Shown: in pieces, positions 36,135 through 46,760 of the stretch
Layout: the number at the start of each line of letters is the position of its first letter
Numbering within the stretch: the first letter of the stretch is position 1
Assembly (NCBI RefSeq): GCF_020379485.1
Contig: NC_063451.1
Span: forward strand, 21,620,630 to 21,684,629
DNA from: Brassica napus
Lineage: Eukaryota; Streptophyta; Magnoliopsida; Brassicales; Brassicaceae
Reading direction: 5' to 3'
Length of the DNA: 64,000 nt
Position numbers and translations under genes: made by a program
The notes under the pieces: generated by a model
Databases searched by the model: none
What the model was told of the DNA's origin: nothing
The model's input: only the letters and a program-made list of their open reading frames with translations

Positions 36135-39100
36135 ATGGGCTCTAAAGGCAGCGTTAGAAAGATGATTCAGAGTTTGAAAGAGATCGTGAACTGTTCCGAC
36201 TCAGAGATCTACACCATGCTTGTGGAGTGCCATATGGATCCTAACGAAACCGTTATTCGTCTCATTTCTCAAGGTTTTTTCTCGTCTTTCTTCTTTCCTT
36301 CAAGCTTTTGTAGCTTCGCGGGTGAATTTTCGTAAAAATAGATAGACATTAATGATTAGCGCCTAGGGGACCTCGACGGGCTTAGACATTTGCAAATAAT
36401 AATTTTTAATTAGCATTTTATATTAACATTAGATATAAATTTTCCAGCGTTTAATTACAAATGTTTTGGTAAATATAAAACAAAATTGAATTTACAAAAT
36501 AAAAACACAAACAAATATGAAATATGTGAACTTGCATAAAGAAAAAAAGTTGGGGAGAAAGGATCACCGCTTGATTATAGGCAAACTGAAAATAAAGATG
36601 ATGATACAATTAAATTGATCATAATTCAATTTGATATTTTTTATTTGTTTTTAATTTATCTAAAAATGTGATTTAAAAACAACTAAAAAGTACATGAAAA
36701 CCAAACTGGAAATTTAACCGATTTATACCAATTTCGATTGATTTAGACCAATTTGGATTGATTTAAAATGATATGTGGCCATTTAAACCGATTTGGATTT
36801 TCTAGAACCATTTAAATCGGATTTTTAAAAAATAGTTTTGGTTATTACCGATTGGCGTCTGCCTAAACCAATACAGTATAACCTCTTTAAATTAATACTC
36901 TATAAATTAATATACACTAAAAATCTCTATAAAATAATATAATTTTATAGTCTCAAATCGAGTTTTTGGTTCAGTTAGTATATCGATAAATTAATATCTC
37001 TATAAACTAATAAAAAAAATTATAGTTTTGGCGGTTTCACTGTATTTAGAACATTGATTTTCATTTTTACCTGATTATGGAAGTATATAAAATTAGTTTT
37101 TTTTTGGTATTGATTATGTGTTTTTTTTATACTTCTCTACTTGTTCAATTCTGACTTTCTTATAATGCTGTTTGGTTTCAAACATTTCAGATGCTTTTCA
37201 AGAGGTGAAGAGCAAGCGAGACAAGAAGAAAAGGGACGTTAGTTATTGCAGATTGTTTATTATAATGCCGTTATAGTTTTCAGATGACTAGTTCCATTTC
37301 GACTCATTTCTTTCTTGTTTTGTCTCTTTGGTCAGACAAAAGATCAAGCAGAGTCATCGAGACGTGGAATCCCAAATCGTGGAGCTAGAAACAGCGCTAA
37401 GTACAGTTACAACACTGCTCGAGGTGGCGGCAACAAATTTAACTCCGATGGTAATAATATGGTTATGTTTTTCTTCTCTTAGTTGTGGTTGATAGTCCGA
37501 ACCAATTTCTAAACTTGCTGATCTGTTTTGGTTCAGAGACAAGATTTGCTCAAAGAGGGAAGGGAGCACGTAACCATTGGGCTGACTCTTCTTCAGCACC
37601 AAACAGGTTCTCATCTATTCATGTGGTCTTATCATCGTTTAAATCATGCGTGTGTGTCGTTTAACTCCTTTGCTTTTGTAGTGATCCTAAAAACGCTGAA
37701 GTTAAGGAAGCAGCACCAACGGGTCCAACTGGTGCAGCTTCTTCCTCTTTGCTGCCAGCACCAGCGTATCAATCCGCTTGGGCCAAAGCTAACCCCGGGA
37801 AGAAAACTATGGCTGAGATTGTGAAAATGGGTAAGCCTCTTCATCAGAAGAAAGTCAGTGTGCCTCGTTCATCAGAGACGCAAGAGAGGGGAAGCAAAGC
37901 TCCTTTGAAAGACGAAGGGTCTTCAACTGAGAAGCAAGAGAGTGGAAGCAAAGCCCCTTTGAAAGATGGAGGGTCTTCACTTGAGAAGAAAGAGAGTGGA
38001 AGCAAAGCTCCTTTGAAAGATGAAGGGTCTTCATTTGAGATGCAAGATGTTTCTGATCCAGTGCCTTCTCTCTTGAAACCATTTGCTGAACCTAAAACAC
38101 ATGCCGACCAAGTTAGCGAGCCTCAACATGTGGATGAGTCTGAAATGGATGATGAGGTCCTCAAGACGAAAACAAATCAAGTTGCATTTCATCCTGATCT
38201 AGACCAGGTTGCGCAATTGTCACACTTGAGGTTTGGTAGCTTTGGCTTGATAGGATCAGGCCGAGCTAGTAGTCGCTTTAATTATAACTTGGAGGACACG
38301 CAAGAGACAGAGGAGGATTCATCTTTCAGACAACATGACACTAACTTCTATGGAGGGGAAGAAGAACTTAGATATAATGCTACTGATGAACAAACATCCT
38401 ATCAAATAGATTCGACCGCTAGAAACTACCATGCTTCATCAGATTCTGAAAGAGAAGCGGCACATCATGAAGAACCTCCTCAAAAAGATCCATATATGCA
38501 GAATCTTGACCGCTTCTTCACCAACGTAATGGTAAATATCTCCTTTTAAAATCCATTAAGAAATCTAAATTTCATTTAAAAGATATTAACCATATAAATT
38601 ATTTGACACCAGTTGCTTACAAAAAATTCTTCTTGCAGGATCTAAGAGATGAGAGTATATCTCCTCCCGGTGGAGGACAACAAGCAGCAGCTCTTTATCA
38701 ACATCCCGCCTTACACCCATACTTTAATCAACATGGGATGCCATTAGGGCATCATGGTAACTTCATATGTGATCCATTCATGCCCCATGGTTACATGCAT
38801 CCGGGTTTTCAGCAAGGGTTTCCTGTTGGTAACCATCAGGCTCCTCTAGTTGTGGTTATTCCTCCCTCTGCCTCATCACTTCAGCAGCAGCAGGTAAACC
38901 AATATATTGTTTTGTTGGTGTGAGCATCTGAAGTTCTAGTTCTTTTCTTGGTTTGGTTTGGTTTTGTTTTGTATGGTTTGGTTTATGCTGAATTAGAACT
39001 GGAATTTTGTTTTTGGCTCCGTTTGGTGTGAAAAATTAGTGAGTTTCCATGTTTATAAAGGTTAAAAGGTGAATTTTTGTTAGGCTTTTGGTTAGAAGAA

Positions 39101-39434
39101 TTTTGGATATCTGTGGCCATATCTATTTTGCAACCCTTATAAACCTGTAGGTTCTTTCTTTTGTTTTGATCCGCAGAACGAAAACACATTTGCCTGGCAA
39201 CTACCACACATGCGTGTGGCTCCCAGTGGCGAAGTTTACATCTGCAGTGTTAATCCAAATATGCAGCCTCCCGGCTTCGTTCAAGCCCAACAACTGCACC
39301 AGCAACAGCTGTCTCAACAAGCTTTAATGTCACTGGACCAACTCCATCATCAACATCAGCATCAGCATCATCAACAAAGTGCTGGAGAGGCGTCTAGGCA
39401 GACTCAAGAACAGCTATGGCCCAATAACAACTAG
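36135..39434 (+). CDS. GBF-interacting-protein-1-like protein (DUF1296 family)
   Basis: Seven exons with GT/AG borders: 36135-36273, 37191-37237, 37336-37450, 37537-37606, 37682-38531, 38639-38893 and 39177-39434. The predicted protein is 577 aa. Residues 1-62 (SVRKMIQSLKEI, YTMLVECHMDPNETV, DAFQEVKSKRDKKKR) form the UBA-like DUF1296 domain typical of GIP1-like proteins. An RG-rich stretch follows (RRGIPNRGARN, YNTARGGGNK), then a WAKANPGKKTMAEIVKMGKP motif, a threefold 20-aa repeat, and a Gln/His-rich C-terminus ending WPNNN. Arabidopsis GIP1 enhances DNA binding by G-box factors and has chaperone-like activity; for this paralogue the role is inferred. All frames join without stops, so the gene looks intact. 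A CACTA element starts 104 bp after the stop codon. Confidence 0.9.
36874..37042. mobile_element. Emigrant-like MITE (Tc1/mariner type) in intron 1
   Basis: 169 bp starting CAGTATAACCTCT and ending GCGGTTTCACTG, with a TA duplication on each side (36872-36873 and 37043-37044). TATAAATTAATA repeats lie inside. The ends resemble the Arabidopsis Emigrant MITE as I remember it. It sits in the 917-bp first intron of the DUF1296 gene and does not touch the splice sites. Confidence 0.65.
37869..38043 (+). repeat. Three ~60-bp coding repeats in exon 5 of the DUF1296 gene
   Basis: Three consecutive units share the pattern E-x-G-S-K-A-P-L-K-D-x-G-S-S-x-E-K/M. The nucleotide sequence repeats with a 60-bp period in frame, so copy number can change without breaking the gene. 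Confidence 0.88.
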
Positions 39435-40194
39435 TGATCAAAAGCAAAACCCCTCTCTCCATGCCTTGCTTTCTCTTTCCTTTTTTATTTTTGTGATGTT
39501 TGTTATTCCTGAACAGCGATGAGTTGATTCAGAACTATCACTACAAGAAAACAGCAAGGATACTGAGGGAAAAAATCGTCGGAATTTCGTCGGAATAACG
39601 TTATTTCGACGACATACCGACGAAACAAGTCCTCGGAAATAATTCCTCGGAATTTCTTCTTTCCTCGGAAATCCCTCGGAATTTTCCGACGGAATTCCGA
39701 GGAAACAAATTTCCGAGGAAATTCCGAGGATCACTAGTTTGTCGGAAATCTCCTCGGAATATACCGAGGGAGAACTTCGTCGGGATATTTCCTCGGAAGT
39801 TCATCGATCGATGCGTTTTTGGACATATATCCATCGATCGATCCGTTTATAAAAAAACGTTCGGAATATACCGAGGGACATCTTCCTCGAAATATTCCGA
39901 GGAACATGTCCCTCGGTATATTCCGAGGAAGATGTCCCTCGGTATATTCTGTACGTTTTTTTATAAACAGATCGATCGATGGATATATGTCCAAAAACGC
40001 ATCGATCGATCGAGTAAAAAATATAATTAATTTCCTCGGAATGTAAAAAATATTATTTTTTTTAAAAAAATAAAATTTTTGAAATTTAAATTCGAAAATA
40101 TAAAATTAAAATTAAAATTAAAATTGAAATCATATTAATTAATATTCAAAGTTTCACAAATAAAAATAAAACATTGCGAGTTTTTGGAAAAAAA

Positions 40195-40372
40195 AAAACT
40201 ACGGATCTGGCACGTCCGGGAACACCTCGTTCGGGTACATCCTCTGCATCATCTCCATCATTTGCTGGCGAAGGAGAATCCTGAAAATGGCTGGAATCCC
40301 GAGACTAGCTCCCCGTACCACCACGACCACGACGCTGTCGAGGCCGGGTCTGATCATCATGAGACCTGTAAA
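40195..40372 (-). pseudogene. Probable last exon of the second CACTA ORF
   Basis: On the minus strand an acceptor (TTTACAG) at about 40373 opens a frame ending RQQMMEMMQRMYPNEVFPDV followed by P-D-P and a stop. The methionine/glutamine-rich end and its position near the element's 3' terminus fit the accessory ORF of CACTA elements. The assignment is by position and style only. Confidence 0.4.
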
Positions 40373-40379
40373 TTAAAAA

Positions 40380-41890
40380 AATATATTTAATAAATACCTA
40401 AATATATAAATTAATTTTTTTTTGAAAAAAAAATCTCAAATAATAGTTTTTAATCACAAAAAAAGATTTATAGATACTAAAAATATTTAATAAATATATA
40501 AAAATAGTTCTAATAACAAAAAATAGTTTTAATAAATAAAAATAGTTTAATAATTACAAAAAATAGTTTTAATAATATATATATACATATTAAAAATATT
40601 TTAAATCCGAAATAATAGTTTTTAATCACAAAAAAAGTTTTATAGATATTAAAAATATTTTTGTAAAATCCAAAAAATCAAATTTATATACAAAAAAGAT
40701 TTTGTAAAATCCAAAAAATCGAATTTATATAGAAAAATCGTTTTGTAAAATACAAAAATCGATTTTATATACAAAAATCGATTTTATAAATACAAAAAAA
40801 AAATAAAAAAATTATAAAAAATTCTAAATCAATTCAACAAAACAAAGTATACAACCAAATCACAATTCTAAACCTATTATACAACCAAATCACAATCTTA
40901 ACCAATCACCCTAACAAAAATCTATCAAAACTACACAAAAACCTAACAAATAGAACCTAAGAGAGTGGGATAGGGTCCTTACATGATTTGTGTAAGAGAA
41001 GTGGGAGATCACCGGAGATATCGTCGGATTTCAGGGGGAAATCGCCGGAGAGAAGAGAGGAGTCGCGCAGAGGAAGAAGAGAGAAATGGAGAAGAAGAAG
41101 GGGCTCGTGGTTATAAAACCTAGGGTCCGACGGATATTATCCGTCGGAATTCTAATTTCAATTTTCGCGAAATATTTGCCCGGTAAAATGAAAATATTCA
41201 GAGGAAATTCCGACGGATAGTAAAATATCCGTCGGAATATCCGTCGGAATTTCCTCGGAATATTCCGAGGAAATTCTGAGGAACTAGTGTTTGGGGTTTC
41301 AAAACATCAATTTTTTTTGCCGTATTTCATTCCTTATACAATTGTAATGCATACCATTGAGGATTCTTTGTATATATGAGCATAAACCATGAAATAACAA
41401 ATTTCAAAACTAATTGAAAGTATTCCCTTTACCGTTCATTAAAAGGTATAAGTGTTTCTCTTATGTTGTGGGATTTCGTTCATACAATCGGAAAAGTGTT
41501 AATTATACGGTAAGGAACAAATTTTTGACTTCATAATGAACGTAAGACACTTAATAAGGGTTATATAGGTGTTATTCAAACCGCAAAACGTTGTTTTCGG
41601 TTTAAAAACCCTATTTCCTCGGAATTTCCTCGGATTATTCCGAGAGAATTCCGAGGAAACCCTTTTCTTCCTCGGAATTCCGTCAGAATATTCCGAGGAA
41701 ATTCCAAGGAACTAGTGTTTGGGGTTTCAATACGTCAATTTTTTTTTTAAACGGATCGATAGATGGATATATGTACCAAAACGCATCGATCGATAGAGTA
41801 TATCAGGTGTTCCTCGGAATTTCCTCGGAATACTCCGAGGCTTTTCCGAGGAAACAAGGTTTGGGGTAACAAAATCTCGTACGTTTTTTA
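40380..41890. other. AT-rich interior and spacer of the deleted CACTA element
   Basis: 40380-40900 is very AT-rich with degenerate tandem repeats (AAAAATAGTTTTAATAA and AAAAATCGATTTTATA-like units). From 41120 onward, TTCCTCGGAAT and ATTCCGAGGAA palindromic motifs recur. No coding sequence. Confidence 0.6.
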
Positions 41891-41894
41891 TAAA

Positions 41895-42495
41895 CGGATC
41901 GATCGATGTATATATATCCAAAAATGCATCGATCGATCACTAAGATGGACCAAAGCGTAACAATGTGATCGATCGATTAGATTATCCCATCGATCGATCG
42001 AGAATCTCAAGCGTTCCTCGGAATGTCCTCGGAAAATCTTGTAAGTTTTTGTATAAACGGATCGATCGATGGATATATGTCAGAAAACGCATCGATCGAT
42101 CACTAAGATGGACCAAAGCGTAACAATGTGATCGATCGATTAGATTATCCCATCGATCGATCGAGAATCTCAAGCGTTCCTCGGAATGTCCTCGGAAAAT
42201 CTTGTAAGTTTTTGTATAAACGGATCGATCGATGGATATATGTCAGAAAACGCATCGAGCGATCACTAAGATGGACCAAAGCGTAACAATGTGATCGATC
42301 GATTAGATTATCCCATCGATCGATCAAGAATCTCAAGCGTTCCTCGGAATGTCCTCGGAAAATCTTGTAAGTTTTTGTATAAACGGATCGATCGATGGAT
42401 ATATGTCAGAAAACGCATCGATCGATCACTAAGATGGACCAAAGCGTAACAATGTGATCGATCGATTAGATTATCCCATCGATGGATCGAACAAA
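41895..42495. repeat. 163-bp tandem repeat inside the deleted CACTA element
   Basis: The phrase TAAGATGGACCAAAGCGTAA begins at 41941, 42104, 42267 and 42430, exactly 163 bp apart. Each unit contains three ATCGATCGAT blocks and two CCTCGGAA motifs. Copies are nearly identical, with single-base differences such as GAGCGATC at about 42257. Confidence 0.93.
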
Positions 42496-42778
42496 ATCTT
42501 GGGAGCCTTTTTTTAAACGCATCGATCGATCTTTATTTGTACAAAAACGCATCGATCGATCTTTATTTGGTTGTGTTTTGAGTAGTTTTTAATTCGTATT
42601 CAGCTTTGCCTTGCTAGATAAACCAAATAACTAATATCTGAGTCCCATTCTTTCAGCTATCAACTGCAGGCTGTGAAACATGGAAAAGCCACAAACATTG
42701 ATCAACCAACAACATCCATGCTTTTAAGAATGTTCAAAGGATTCAAACTGACTGACCACTCAATCTACTCAAATTTTC

Positions 42779-43099
42779 TCATCTTGGGGCTTGGTATACA
42801 CTAGGTTCGCTAGTACTACCATGTTCATAATCAGTTTCCCCATGATGATACCAAATTTTGTAACTTCGTGTAAACCCACTCAAATATTGATGAGTCCAAA
42901 CATCCCACTCTTTAATAACCTTTCTATTTTTACAATTAGAGCAAGGACATCTTAACATACCTGTTTTTGCTTCCGGTTGTCGGTGAACTAACCCCATGAA
43001 TTCGGTTATACCTCGTTGGTATTCTTCCATAAGCAATCTCGTGTTCGGATCCAAATGAGGTCGATCGATCCAAGAACGAAAATAATTTGAAGAAGACAT
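42779..43099 (-). pseudogene. CACTA transposase N-terminal exon (transposase-associated domain)
   Basis: 106 codons from MSSSNYFRSWIDRPHLDPNT. The domain pattern is complete: Y-x-x-G-I-x-E-F, then RCPCSNCKNRKV, then WTHQYLSGFTRSYKIWYHHG. This is the Transposase-associated domain (PF13963-like) at the start of plant CACTA Tnp2 transposases. The catalytic Transposase_21 region that should follow is missing, so this is a left-over first exon. It could still be transcribed and made as a short DNA-binding fragment; that is speculation. Confidence 0.85.
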
Positions 43100-43545
43100 A
43101 TTTTTTATGAATCAAATTCGTGTGTAAATAGAGTAAGAGGGAGGATGAAGATATGGAGTGAATGAAGAGGAAGGGGACTGCTTGTATTTATAGTTTAAAT
43201 CCTGCCGACAGACAGAGGAAATTCCGATGGAATTCCAACGCCAACGGCTAGTTCGTCGGAATTTCCTCGGAATTTTGTAAAATCCCCCCAACGGCTCTCC
43301 AGCGGCTATAATATTTCCTCGGAATTCATCGGTTTTTTCCGAGGAACATATTTTTCCTCGGAATTTCCTCGGAATATTCCGACGGATTGATATTTCCTCG
43401 GAATTCTGTCGGTATATTCCGAGGAAACCAAATTTTGTGTTTCCTCGGAATTTCCTCGGAATTTCCTCGGAAATTGCTCGGGATATTCCGAGGATTTTAT
43501 TTTCCGTCGGAATGTCCGTCAGAATACCGATGTTTTCTTGTAGTG

Positions 43546-44081
43546 TATGGAAATTGTGTTGTGTGTGTTTGCATGTTTGGCTAATAAGATTTATGAGGGG
43601 GTTTTGTTAAAGACTTTTAATGGTTGGTTTGTTGACTTGCTAACCAAACCTTATAGTAACTGAAATTCTGTTTTTTGTTTTTTCTTTTTGTCTTTACTCT
43701 TTAAACTCTTCAGTCTTGACATCCTATTATTAGACCAGATTTCACGCTAGTGATCGTTTAGTCCAGACCGGTCCTGGTCTGAACCAGTCTGTCTCAGTTA
43801 ACCCTGGCCAGTCCTTGCTATTTGAGAGGCATGGATTATAAAAGCAAGATCACACTATATAATGATTTAACTATTTATTAAGACAGCTAATCATGTGTTT
43901 ATGTTTGGGTGTCTCACACATAATTAATTTGATGATGTACTTTATCTAATCGTTAGGAGGAGAATCACATCATGTGAGATTGGTTGTGAAAACGACATAT
44001 CTTGCCGGTTCATCTTTACTCACTTACCTTTGACTACAGCATCACGGCCATCCACTCCACCGATCCAAAACCGCGCCGGCG
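43546..44081. other. Spacer between the CACTA element and the TPK reading frame
   Basis: The first bases continue the 3' flank of the DUF1296 gene interrupted by the CACTA element. A GT-rich stretch and an imperfect palindrome around GGTCCTGGTCTGAACCAG (43771-43790) follow. At 44061-44078 the codons R-S-K-T-A-P lie in frame with the TPK start, but a TGA at 44031 precedes them and no ATG is available. Confidence 0.6.
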
Positions 44082-45118
44082 ATGGCCATAATCAACGATC
44101 TTCGCCACCCAATACATCAGCAAACCGATCTCGAGCCATCATCACGCTCTGTAGTAAGACAAGCTTTTACTCTACTCGTCGTCTACCTCTCCTTAGGCGT
44201 CTTTATCTACTGGCTGAACCGTGACCACTACGTAGTGAATCAAACCCATCCCGTCGTCGATGGGTTATACTTTTGCATCGTTACAATGTGCACGATCGGC
44301 TACGGAGACATCACACCAAACAGTGTTGTTACTAAGCTCTTCTCGATCATGTTTGTTCTCGTTGGGTTTGGTTTTATCGATATTTTGCTTAGCGGGATGG
44401 TCTCTTACGTTCTTGACCTTCAAGAGAGCTACATGTTAGACTCTGCCAAGCGGAGGGAGGAGCCTGATAAGAGAAGATCGTATATAATCGACGTGAAGAA
44501 GGGAAGGATGAGGATTAGGTTGAAAGTGGCGTTGGCGTTAGGTGTTGTGGTTTATGCATTGCTCTTGGTGTTGGGATTATGCATTTTATTGAGAAGATTG
44601 ATTGGTTGGATTCGTTTTATCTCTCCGTTATGTCGGTTACTACTGTTGGGTATGGAGACAGGGCGTTTATGACGTTGCCTGGTAGGCTTTTCGCTGCGGT
44701 ATGGCTGCTTGTGTCTACGTTAGCCGTGGCTCGGGCTTTCTTTTACTTGGCTGAGGCGAGAGTTGATAAGAGGAATAGGGAGAGGACTAAGAGAGTGCTG
44801 TGTGAGACAATGTCTGTCTCTCAGTTCTTTGCTGCTGATATTGATAACAATGGTTGTGCCAGGTATCAGGTATGTGACTCATTCTTTGACACATTCCTTA
44901 ACTTTCTAATGAATCTTTAGCTCTAGTCTGATATATCTTTTGTTTTTTTTTTGTGTGTTTGTAGTAAAGCAGAGTATGTGATTTACAAACTCAAGGAGAT
45001 GGAGAAAATAACAGATAAAGACATAACACCGATCTCAAAACAGTTTGATGAACTCGACCGGTGCAGCAATGGAAAGATTACTCTTGTAGATCTCTTGGAT
45101 AGTAGCAGTGGCGATTGA
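44082..45118 (+). pseudogene. Two-pore K+ channel (TPK2/TPK3 type), truncated and frameshifted
   Basis: From the ATG at 44082 the protein has a first transmembrane helix (about residues 28-45, FTLLVVYLSLGVFIYWL), pore loop 1 with TIGYGD (71-76) and a second helix. At about 44553 one T is missing (GTGGTTTATGC). This shifts the frame and ends the product at 196 aa with only one pore. The other frame resumes MHFIEKIDWLDSFYLSVMSV, pore 2 TTVGYGD, the fourth helix and EF-hand ADIDNNG. An intron (44863-44964) and last exon (44965-45118) give a second EF-hand (FDELDRCSNGKI) and the stop. Family members are vacuolar-membrane K+ channels of about 400-440 aa activated by Ca2+ and 14-3-3. The N-terminal 100 or so residues are absent. 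Everything else is conserved, so decay is recent. Confidence 0.88.
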
Positions 45119-45759
45119 TCCTCTTCAATGTTTTGGTTTAGCTTAGTTTACAGTCGTTGCAAGTTACAACCTGATCAAATGCTGCTAATGAGTAAATGAT
45201 ACTTGACGAGGAGCCTGCTCTCTGGTTTACCTAAACCCGGTCTTGATTATGTGGTTGGTCTTGTTGCCTTGCGTTATTGGTTAAGCCAGTATTCACTCGT
45301 CCAATTTATATAAACTTGGGTGCTTATGGTAACATGTATATATAAGCAAGAGAACTAATGGGAATAAAAAAAGGAAACAGTGGTATACATATCTAAAAAT
45401 AATATTTTTTTCTAGTAGTGAATATCACAATTTCAGCTTTTTGAGTGTTTTAGAAAGAAAATTATCGTGTATGCGCGTGACATAATAAAAAAAAAGAACC
45501 GTAAATGTAAACACTCTAATGTTTACTAATAACAAAATGTAAGAATTGTGAAAAAGAAAACAAAATGTCAGATTCAGTTTTTCCTAGTTATTTTTCTTTT
45601 AATGAAAAATGTAAACTTACTAAATTGTGATGAGGTATTTAGTAAAAAAATTGTAAAGCTAGCGTTGATAATACATGTATATAAGTATAATCGTACACGA
45701 GAAAAAGAAGAAGAAAAACAAAGTTTAGAAGAATAACGATTGGTTTGAAGAAGAAGAAG
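45119..45759. other. TPK 3' flank and upstream region of a small ORF
   Basis: 3' flanking DNA of the TPK gene, then AT-rich sequence. A TATA-like TGTATATAAG at about 45674-45683 lies about 80 bp upstream of the small ORF at 45760. No other gene seen. Confidence 0.5.
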
Positions 45760-45897
45760 ATGAACTGGTATAATTTGACAGCAGAGATCGGCACGGTGTT
45801 GGGTGTTCTTATCTTGGCTCTCGCTTCGTACTTGTATGGTCCCTGTTTAATTAGGAAGTGTTGTCCCCATTCTGAGACGCCTGATTCTAATGTTTAA
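45760..45897 (+). CDS. Possible 45-aa single-pass membrane peptide
   Basis: ATG at 45760, preceded by a purine-rich GAAGAAGAAGAAG leader and a TATA-like box about 80 bp upstream. The 45 residues have a hydrophilic start (MNWYNLTAEI), a hydrophobic helix (about 11-29, GTVLGVLILALASYLYGP), and a Cys-rich basic tail (LIRKCCPHSE) ending in PDSNV. The layout is like a small tail-type membrane peptide with possible palmitoylation at the CC pair. I do not recognise a family. It is too short for statistical confidence, and could be chance; the promoter-like context and clear amphipathic layout argue for a look. Confidence 0.4.
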   Translation: MNWYNLTAEIGTVLGVLILALASYLYGPCLIRKCCPHSETPDSNV

Positions 45898-46634
45898 CTA
45901 TTATAAGTTACTACTTTCAACTATGCTTTTTGTTATAGATTTTTAAATTACTTATAGAATAGCATATCGGCTTTTTTTTGTTTCACGATATTGTAACTCT
46001 ATTCTACGTATTGCATTGATATTATAGAATTCTGCAGTTTTATCATACGTTATTACATGTTAATAGTATACGTACCTTCATCCAAAATTTTAGAGAAATC
46101 TCAGATCGAACACTGTACTTTACCATTTTATCAATATGCGCAGAGAATCAAATTATTCACACCAGAAGTATGTATTAATGACATACAGCTCACAAGAACT
46201 TTTTTGAAAAAAAAAACCTCACAAGAACTACTATCAAATAGACAATAAAGAAGTTTGTTTGACCAGATAAATTAAAACCAATAAAACATGACAATATCAA
46301 GAACTCAAGAGATGTCATGATGACATGACAACAAATGCCATGTTTCTTCTTAAGATCTTGTGCAAGTGAACGATTTGAGAGGTCTATATCCAGCGATCGA
46401 ACAACTCCCTTTGGCCTAATTTCTCTCAATGCTGAAGTCACACTTCTCATAATCATATCTCGGCGGGTACAAGTATAGTGATAATGATCTAGAAACCAGT
46501 CTCTAGCTTACTAAAACCACGTTCGGATTGATCTTATCCTATGTCTTTGGTCTTGTCTTGCATTTATAATGTCGGATTTTTAATGCCAAAACCTCTCAAT
46601 TATGTTTCATTTGGATAGAAACCACTCAATTATT
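45898..46634. other. Intergenic, nothing recognised
   Basis: AT-rich DNA with only short, featureless open frames on either strand. Confidence 0.5.
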
Positions 46635-46760
46635 GATTCAATGTATAAACCCTCCAAGTCACTTGTGTTAATGTAACAGCCCCTCCTTTAGTTGTATTGT
46701 TAAAACAAAATGATGTGTTTTGATTATTTTGTAAACTACATGATTTCTTAATAAAAACAA
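46635..46760. repeat. Left arm of a distant inverted repeat
   Basis: GATTCAATGTATAAACC followed by CCAAGTCACTT and CCCCTCCTT is found in reverse complement at 62320-62220 (GATTCAACGTATAAACC, CCAAGTCACTT, CCCCTCCTT). Similarity continues weakly inward. The two arms could be termini of one ~15.7-kb Mutator-like element or two separate copies of a small element. Confidence 0.5.

Larger units (their letters stand above)
39539..43545 (-). mobile_element. Deleted CACTA element downstream of the DUF1296 gene
   Basis: Ends CACTACAAGAAAACA and TGTTTTCTTGTAGTG form a perfect 15-bp inverted repeat. The 3-bp duplication TAT is at 39536-39538 and 43546-43548. Both subterminal regions are dense in TTCCTCGGAAT / ATTCCGAGGAA motifs. 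Only an N-terminal transposase exon (42779-43099) and a probable C-terminal exon of the second ORF (40195-40372) remain of the coding part, both on the minus strand. The element is 4007 bp and non-autonomous. It shares its termini with the larger CACTA element but has a different subterminal motif, so it belongs to another family. Confidence 0.93.

Noticed and set aside
41727..42336. Short open frames rich in I-D-R-S
   Set aside because: They are translations of the ATCGATCGAT repeats, not genes.
41895..42495. CRISPR-like or centromeric satellite array
   Set aside because: Units are contiguous 163-bp tandem copies without spacers, only about four, and lie inside a CACTA element.
44030..44224. 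Open frame overlapping the TPK start
   Set aside because: It is a shadow in another frame; the TPK frame carries the conserved helix and pore.
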